In this document: positions 57,540 through 64,000 of the stretch, one piece after another
Position numbering within the stretch: position 1 is the stretch's first letter
How the letters are laid out: each line of letters starts with the position of its first letter
Origin: Glandiceps talaboti
Taxonomy: Eukaryota > Hemichordata > Enteropneusta > Spengelidae
Direction of reading: 5' to 3'
Assembly: GCF_964340395.1 (NCBI RefSeq)
Contig: NC_135552.1
Coordinates: 1,309,001-1,373,000 of the forward strand
DNA: 64,000 bases
The notes under the pieces: generated by a model
The model's input: only the letters and a program-made list of their open reading frames with translations
The model's database searches: none
What the model was told of the DNA's origin: nothing
Made by a program: the position numbers and the translations under genes

Positions 57540-59150
57540 GGGTCTTGATTTTTTAAAAATGGCGTCGTAAGAAAAGGACTACATCCAAATGTTTTTCGGT
57601 AGAAAGCGAGTGATTTGACCCAAGTTTGAAAATAAACTTGTTTGACAAGCGATGTGACAAGGCTAGCTGCAATAATCGTAGCTCAGGATGTATAGGCGTA
57701 CACGGTGTTTCAACGCATCTTCTCGGCGGACGGAGAAACCTCTTATCCAGAGCTACAATAATTGTTGCGTTTGCTACACTGAAATCTGGCTTGGCCAAGT
57801 TGGGCTCTTGTACTGAAATTTTATTTTGCCATCCTACAAACAAGATTGGATTGATACATGTATGAACATAAAATAATCTATAAATCTTGCCACGAAGTGT
57901 CAAGCAGGGTTTGTGAGAGAATGGATTTGTTGTACCGTCATTCGTGAGTTTGTAGCAAGTACTGAAGTAGGTTTACAATGTGGATTATCTCAATAGGGCC
58001 ATGGTTACAACAAGCCAAGATTGGCTGATTCAAGCGCCGGAGTTCACTCAAGATAATCTTAATTCCATTCACAACTTGTAGTTATTGAAGTGTTGTTTAA
58101 CATGTGTAGTCTTGATTTTACAAGGAACTAAACCTGTGATGAACGCTAATTAAAGTACGACCTTTTAGCACAGTGTCTTCGGACGCATGAGTTAAGAACA
58201 TCGGGACGACTGCATTCATCACCCGTACTAGCACATTACCCGTTTATCAGCCCTTAATGTAAATGTTCAACAAATCTTTCCCTGTTCTTCCTTTGTACTC
58301 TTTAACCCTGTCAAATATTGATTATCCTAGTAGATTTAAATGAGACTAGTAACTTTTACTCTGGTCTTTTGACTCACTCTTTCACATTCACTCAGTGCAT
58401 GCATCTGTATATACCGTACGTTTGCTGTTCACGCTAGCTAGTTGTGTTGGGACTCCGTTGATCATCGTCGCGTCGCTAATGCTAACCACAGCTTCTTTTA
58501 CTGCAGTGTCAACAAATCACTGTGTGAAAGTCCATCATTTCTCTTGTACTCCCTAATTATAGTTTTTAGGACTTCTTGTTGAGGAAGTTGTATGTGTGAG
58601 TTACCCTGAAGTTTTTCTGTGTTGCCGCAAACTTTGCGGCAGTTGTAATTATTCGCCATGATTGATGAGGCTGTTAATTGTTATCTGAAACGTACTCTTT
58701 GAGAGACGGACTTTGATTGGTCAGATTATCATGACATCATTGCATATGAATATGTATTACGTATGTGTGAGATACAAATTTGACAGCCGTAAAATGCCAA
58801 GAGTTTTATTTCAAAATGTAGTGGTAGAAATAATAACTCTGGTTTGTGAGAATGACACTACGGTGACTTAATAATGGCTAATGTATTCATTGAAAGAAGC
58901 AAAGTTAAACACTTTCTGAGATTCACTAATTCAGTGGCTGAATGTTTGAATTTGCTGCAATAGTAGTACATGTGTATAAATTTTATCATTTATTTATGTC
59001 TACACAGATGTCGGTAATGAAGATTATTATGAAGTATTTAAGGAAATTAATAAAACGAAAAAAAAAGGGTAAGTATTATGTTGCACAATATGTAACTCAT
59101 TTTTAGACTTAGAACAACTGATCTTCTTAGGTTCATTAGTGTTATAGGCA
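57540..59150. other. No gene seen
   Basis: AT-rich, frames under 120 aa without domains. It separates the two LINE fragments, which are therefore probably unrelated insertions. Confidence 0.45.
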
Positions 59151-59157
59151 TGGCAAA

Positions 59158-59158
59158 G

Positions 59159-59193
<35 letters not shown>
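59158..59193 (+). repeat. (TCTG)n microsatellite in the dispersed repeat
   Basis: About nine TCTG units preceded by 'GTGTTATAGGCATGG', the same context that precedes the (TG)n tracts at 8.84 and 61.9 kb. Confidence 0.9.
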
Positions 59194-59810
59194 AAATGCA
59201 ATCTGCTTTTCTGTTATTGTCACCTCTAGTTCTAGTGTTCTAAAGAGTGTACAAAGCTGGGAAAGTTTTAGGCCAATTGTAATTATTTTGACCTAGGGAA
59301 ACAAAGCTTGTTAGCCCGTTTAAACATTAGAAATGAGGATATTTGTAGCAGACATTAGCATTACTTCCAACAATATAATTATTTTACCTGTGACATTGAA
59401 AGTACAGGCAGAAGATAATTTCTAGACAACATTTTCTTCAGAACTAAAAAAGTACGGATCATCATAAAATAATGTCCGGGTTAATATCAAAGTACAACTG
59501 ATGTTCATTGGGAAACCATATTGAAATGACAATAAAGTTGATTTAGGTGTGACGGTAATCAGGCTATATTTAATAAAATATCAGTCATCATAGAATGAAA
59601 AGAATAAATGTGATTGGCTAAAATTTATTGGACATCTGATGGTTGTTATGTATATCTCAATGGATAAAAAACAAACACTAATTTGTTTGCGATAGACTTC
59701 CATGGTAACATTTAAAATAGCACCAGTTATAGAATATATCAATGTATGTTAATTCCGAGTTTGTTAAGGGTCAATTAATGTCAAACTTCCAATCAGAATG
59801 ATGCGAGAAA

Positions 59811-60234
59811 ATGAGACAGAAAACAAAACTGAGTACGTACCAACAGTTTAAAGGAGAGTATAAAACTGAAAAATATGTGTTGTTAAATCTGTCACGGAGT
59901 GAACGTTCATTAATGGCACAATTTCGCTCCGGTGTATTGCCTCTCCGTATCGAAACTGGTAGGTTTCGTCATGAACCGGTTGAAAAGGAGAGTGTGTGAG
60001 CTTTGTGATGATACAGATACTGTAGAAGATGAAAGTCATTTCCTCTTTCACTGTAAATTTTATTCACATCTTCGAGCTTTGTATTTTGATTTCATTGACG
60101 TAGCGACCTTCAATGTTCTTCCTATTGGTGATAAGTTTAAGCTATTACTTCAGGATAATGTGAAAGCTACGGCCAAATTTATTGAAGTGGCATTTCTTAA
60201 ACGCAAAAACTGTTTATTCAGGTTAAGTTGACTT
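59811..60234 (+). pseudogene. LINE RT C-terminal fragment with a zinc-binding motif
   Basis: Frame 1 (to 59999) carries LLNLSRSERSLMAQFRSGVL and PLRIETGRF. The second frame (to 60231) carries RVCELCDDTDTVEDESHFLF, then HCKFYSHLRALYF. In non-LTR RT proteins these are contiguous (LP..IETGR, C..C...VEDE.HFL..C..Y), forming the C-terminal zinc-knuckle-like domain. The switch of frame near 59960-59990 marks an indel. The frame ends with NCLFRLS. The upstream RT is missing, and this is a different family from the 17-kb fragment. Confidence 0.8.
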
Positions 60235-61855
60235 GTTATTCGAATTTCTGTGCTTAGCTGTTTGACTACCTTTTGTTTTGCAAATTACTGTTGAGGTGAC
60301 TTATAAGTCCACTCTTTGGGCTGGGAGGTGTTATCATTTAGTGTTCTTTTTTTTGTCAATGTAAACTTTTCAGGTAAACCTCATGTCACTATAATGAACA
60401 ATTAACAATTAAACATAGAATAAAATTTAAACAAGAAATGTGATGTTTTAACTCGGACCACTATTTCTTATATTCTATATTGGGGTAAGGTTTCAATGAG
60501 GTGGAAGTTTTCTTTAGGCATCATTTGATTCCCGGAATGACCAAACTTTGATGTAAACTTACTAATTATCATCCACTAAAAATGTCATCACCTACATTTT
60601 AATGTACGATCCATAAAAGAATGTCTAACTCATAGAATTGACTTGAAATAGATTGCTTTTCAAACTGGAGGATGCCAAACAACCCTATATGTATTTTATC
60701 ATAGATGTATCAGGAAGTGTAACATGTTGTTACACATGATGCATTGCTGTGATTTTTGTGAATGCTATGATCATGCAGTAGCCAAAAGTTTGCTTTAGAA
60801 GGAAAAGTAGAAATGATGTTTTGGCATACATTTATATAGTCAACATGAATTCTATAGCTTTTAGTTGTATAGTTTCCTTGGATATTACCATGGCAACCAT
60901 CATTATAGTATCCATAGCACCTCTCCAGTTTACAGATATCACTAGTTTTGCAGTATCAAAAATATTTGCATGGGTACACACCCAAAATTTTTTTATTTCA
61001 AATATGAATAAACACTATTTGGAGAAAAATGTTTGCAAAAAATATAGATGCAGTACTGTATTGATTATGCTGTGTCGCTGTGGGTCCTATGCTAGAATTT
61101 AGAAAGGCTAAAGATCATGTGTATGCTCCCATCACAGGATGTGTTCAGGATCCTTAACAGGTATTCAAACTGTTTTATTGTAGACAATATCCCTCACCTA
61201 TTTGAAAGTATAGCATGTTCTATATCATTGTCTATGAATGTATTGCTCTCGACCAGATTAATGCTTCCTTGCTGTTATTTTCAAGTGGAAATCGTACTAT
61301 ATTTTGGATGCCAGGGTTGTTAATAGAACTTTGCAAACCCTGTAAGAAAATAAACAGTAAAACGAACAATGTTGTGTCACACAAAAACAATATATCTATT
61401 TAAAAAAATGGAAAAGTATTGTAGATAAAAACAGAATTAAAATTATTGCAGCTAGAAAAAATTATAAAGTTGAAATATCTTGCTTTCATTTATTTTCACT
61501 TCTTTATTATCAAAATTATTATCGTTTGATATTAACGTATTAATACATATTCATATCATGTGCTGAAATACTATGTTTTGTAATTTAGTACCTTTAAACT
61601 CGCCTGCAAACTCATTTCAAATAGTATGATGCAAATGCTAGAATACATAAAAATACTCACTAGAGGGCGCTGTACTTCAAAAATTAGTGAATATTTTTGT
61701 CACATTGTGATTTTTTAAGTCTTTGATTACACCTGTAAAAATTTGGGAGAACCTGTAGTGTCATTTAAGAAATAATACTGAGCCTCCTTAAAGTAAAAAA
61801 AACCCAGTGAACCCCATATTTGGTGGGACCCCGTATTTGGTTGGTATATTGTTAG
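60235..61855. other. No gene seen
   Basis: AT-rich. An X-box-like ATTACCATGGCAACC at about 60884-60899 is the only notable site. A 93-aa frame at 60821-61102 is not recognisable. Confidence 0.45.
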
Positions 61856-61960
61856 CACAACTGAACAGAGCTTCAGTAGTGCTATAGGTATTGCCCGGCG
61901 TCTCTGTCTGTCTGTGTGTGTGTGTGTGTGTAAACAACTTAAAGTCAAAAACTGCTGAAC
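61855..61960 (+). repeat. Dispersed repeat with a (TG)n slot, second copy
   Basis: TTAGCACAACTGAACAGAGC, 'TTCAGTAGTGCTATAGGTAT', (TCTG)n/(TG)n, then 'AAACAACTTAAAGTCAAAAA', parallel to 8795-8905. Confidence 0.8.
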
Positions 61961-62535
61961 CAAATGTGCATTTGACGTTTGGAAATGTGATATGTTGTAT
62001 TACAAAATGCTTTGACATCAGCCTGGAAATAAAGAATTCTTGTTTTATTGATGTAATGAAATCATTAAATCTTTTATGGGCTACTTCACACATCAGTGTG
62101 AATGGCGTAAAGATTAACATCTGTTTAAGGTTGCTTGGCAATCTAGGCCTGTTTTTAGCACAGCTGAATTAAATCTTAGACACTATGATTAAAACAAGTT
62201 CATATATTAAATGCAGTCTTTAGGCATTCAAAAAAACAGTTTGTACAAAGAATAAGAAGTCACACATTTTATGGGGAAAGAAAAATAGTCATATCAAGAC
62301 CTCCATGATCATACTGTGTTTGGCAGGGTAAATTTCCTGCGTGTACCGCTTGCCATGATATTTGATGGATGTATTACCGTGGGTGTCTAGTTGGGAAATT
62401 GTTCAGATTAAAATGATCTTACTACTGGTGTGTGGTTTGGGTCGAAAAATGTAATTTTTGGTCAAAAAACTTACTCAAAAACTATTGGGCAGATCGGTCT
62501 GAAATTTGGGGGGGAACATTCTTAGGGTGCCTAAG
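61961..62535. other. No gene seen
   Basis: AT-rich. No domain or repeat recognised until the ~115-bp repeat block. Confidence 0.45.
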
Positions 62536-62539
62536 CATT

Positions 62540-63165
62540 CAAAATATGTTTGCAAATGTGCCTAGCAACAAGACCACGCCCATAGCAACAGCCAAACGGT
62601 GAGGTATTTCACAAAGATAACAGGAATTGATAGACAAATGAATAAGCATTCAAAAAAATGTATGCAAATATGCCTAGCAACAAGACCATGCCCATAGCAA
62701 CAGCCTAATGACCAGATATATTGCAAAGATAACAGGGATTAATAGATAATTGAATGAACATTCCAAAAATGTATGTAAATTTGCCTAACAACAAGGCCAC
62801 ACCCATAGCAACAGCCAATCAGTGATGTATTTCACAAAGATAACCATGGGATGGATAGACAATTGAATAAACATTCATAAAATGCATGTTATTTGCCTAG
62901 CAACAAGACCACACCCATTGCAACAACCAAATAATCATGTATATTGCAAAGATAACAATAGGAATTGATAATGAATAACCATTCCAAAAAATGTATGCAA
63001 ATTTGGCTAGCAACATGACCACGCCCATACCAACAGCCAATGATCACATATTTTGCAAAGATAACACAGACACATTCAAAAAATGTATGCAAATGTGCCT
63101 AGCAACAAGACCACATGCATAGCAACAGCCAAGTGATCACATATATTGCAAAGATAACATTATCA
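62540..63165 (+). repeat. Interspersed ~115-bp repeat, about 6 units
   Basis: Units of CCTAGCAACAAGACCACGCC, CATAGCAACAGCC, TTGCAAAGATAACA and 'CATTCAAAAAATGTATGC' as at 4.0-4.8 kb. It forms the last large repeat block of the window. Confidence 0.9.
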
Positions 63166-64000
63166 GCAGGGCTCGAAATAATGGCCTTTTACTTGCCCGG
63201 GGCAAGTGATTTCAAGGCTTGGGCAAGTTGTTTTGAAAAGTACTTGTCCCAAGGGGCAAGGAGAATTTCTTATGATTATTGATCAGGGATGTGTTTTTGC
63301 CTGTGTTCATGCTGTACTTATCAGACACTACACCTGTCTGATAGGATTTTGGATACATTGTATAACAATGGTGCCAACAAGTCTGGAAAATTATAACATT
63401 GTAGCAGTATTGAGAAGATGTTTTTCTTGACTGACCACTTTTCAAAACAATCTGGACCAGCTGTCCTTGATGTACTTTATTTACTCTATCAAGAAAACAT
63501 ACCTGGAATGACCAGTGACTCATTGAATATTGTTCATCAATAGTAAATTACAGCATGATTTTACAGGTTTTGGGTGTTTGAATCAACTGCAAATTTTACA
63601 ACAGTCATTTTATTTGAGAATACTACTAGGAAAATATAAACAAATACTGGGAGAAAAATAGTTGGTATGGATGAGGAAGGAAAGAAAATATATTGACATG
63701 GTGGAAAAGGAAATACTTAGAAAGATTTTACATCAGTGTTGAAATAAATGTTAATTCTTATATTGATAGCTTATGAAAGTGCTGAAAAATTATTTTAACA
63801 ACTACATGTACTTTTTACAAGTGAACAAAAAATTGTATGCTATGCTATAGTATGAATATTAATTAGGCCATGAAAATTAATTTAGGACACCTTTTGTGGA
63901 GAGAACTTTTCAGTACCCACAGAAACTTTCTGTGACATTTTTTGATAATAAACAAAAGAAAGACCAATCAATCACAACAGTGCATTTGTAAGCCACACAA
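63166..64000. other. Dispersed-repeat start (CTCGAAAT...), no gene
   Basis: GGGCTCGAAATAATGGCC with a palindrome ACTTGCCCGGGGCAAGT at 63191-63207 and a second inexact 'CTTGTCCCAAGGGGCAAGG'. From about 63250 on, AT-rich with no recognised gene. Confidence 0.45.

Noticed and set aside
57028-60234. A single LINE spanning both fragments
   Set aside because: No RT domain lies in the ~2.3 kb between the endonuclease fragment and the C-terminal fragment, so two insertions are more likely.
60884-60899. RFX X-box as a functional site
   Set aside because: One near-palindromic match without any promoter or gene nearby. Recorded only as a motif.

Overview
This is eukaryotic, repeat-dominated DNA: introns with GT..AG borders, several transposon classes, BTB-kelch and CENP-B-type genes, long microsatellites, and no operons or bacterial signals. 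The repeats (blocks of 'TGACCTTGACC', of 'GCCCATAGCAACAGCC', G-rich dispersed repeats) and the mix of Penelope-like, piggyBac and CR1/L2-like elements suggest a marine invertebrate, perhaps a lancelet-like deuterostome or a lophotrochozoan. The species cannot be fixed from sequence alone.

Layout. 0-16 kb: arrays and dispersed repeats with no convincing gene (a 35-bp minisatellite, a ~115-bp interspersed repeat that recurs across the window, a 67-bp array, microsatellites, and an inverted-repeat unit at 14.85-16.35 kb). 16.4-17.6 kb: a broken terminal exon and the 3' end of a non-LTR retrotransposon. 19.8-28.1 kb: a ~165/187-bp satellite array split by a Penelope-like retroelement (RT plus GIY-YIG endonuclease, with a hammerhead-type ribozyme motif in its 3' region). 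28.124-34.594 kb: a complete piggyBac transposon with TTAA duplication. Its transposase is in two exons with all three catalytic Asp, and it carries two internal tandem arrays. 34.6-39.4 kb: candidate host exons on the minus strand, two of them related to each other, with a 603-bp MITE between them. 39.5-43 kb: a CpG-containing upstream region, a BTB-BACK-kelch gene broken by one nonsense codon and two frameshifts, and a short CENP-B-type DNA-binding ORF. 45.6-49.5 kb: foldback elements, a second Penelope remnant whose hammerhead stem I is well preserved, and two candidate exons. 50.03-53.77 kb: a 3.74-kb element with 19-bp terminal inverted repeats. 55.7-56.2 kb: a solo LTR. 57-60.3 kb: two LINE fragments. 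62.5-63.2 kb: more of the ~115-bp repeat.

Working together: the window is mainly a transposon and satellite landscape. The only open reading frame that looks fully functional over its length is the piggyBac transposase after splicing. The host-like genes are broken (kelch), short (CENP-B-like) or only partly visible (minus-strand exons). All exon calls come from splice-site and frame reading, without transcript data.
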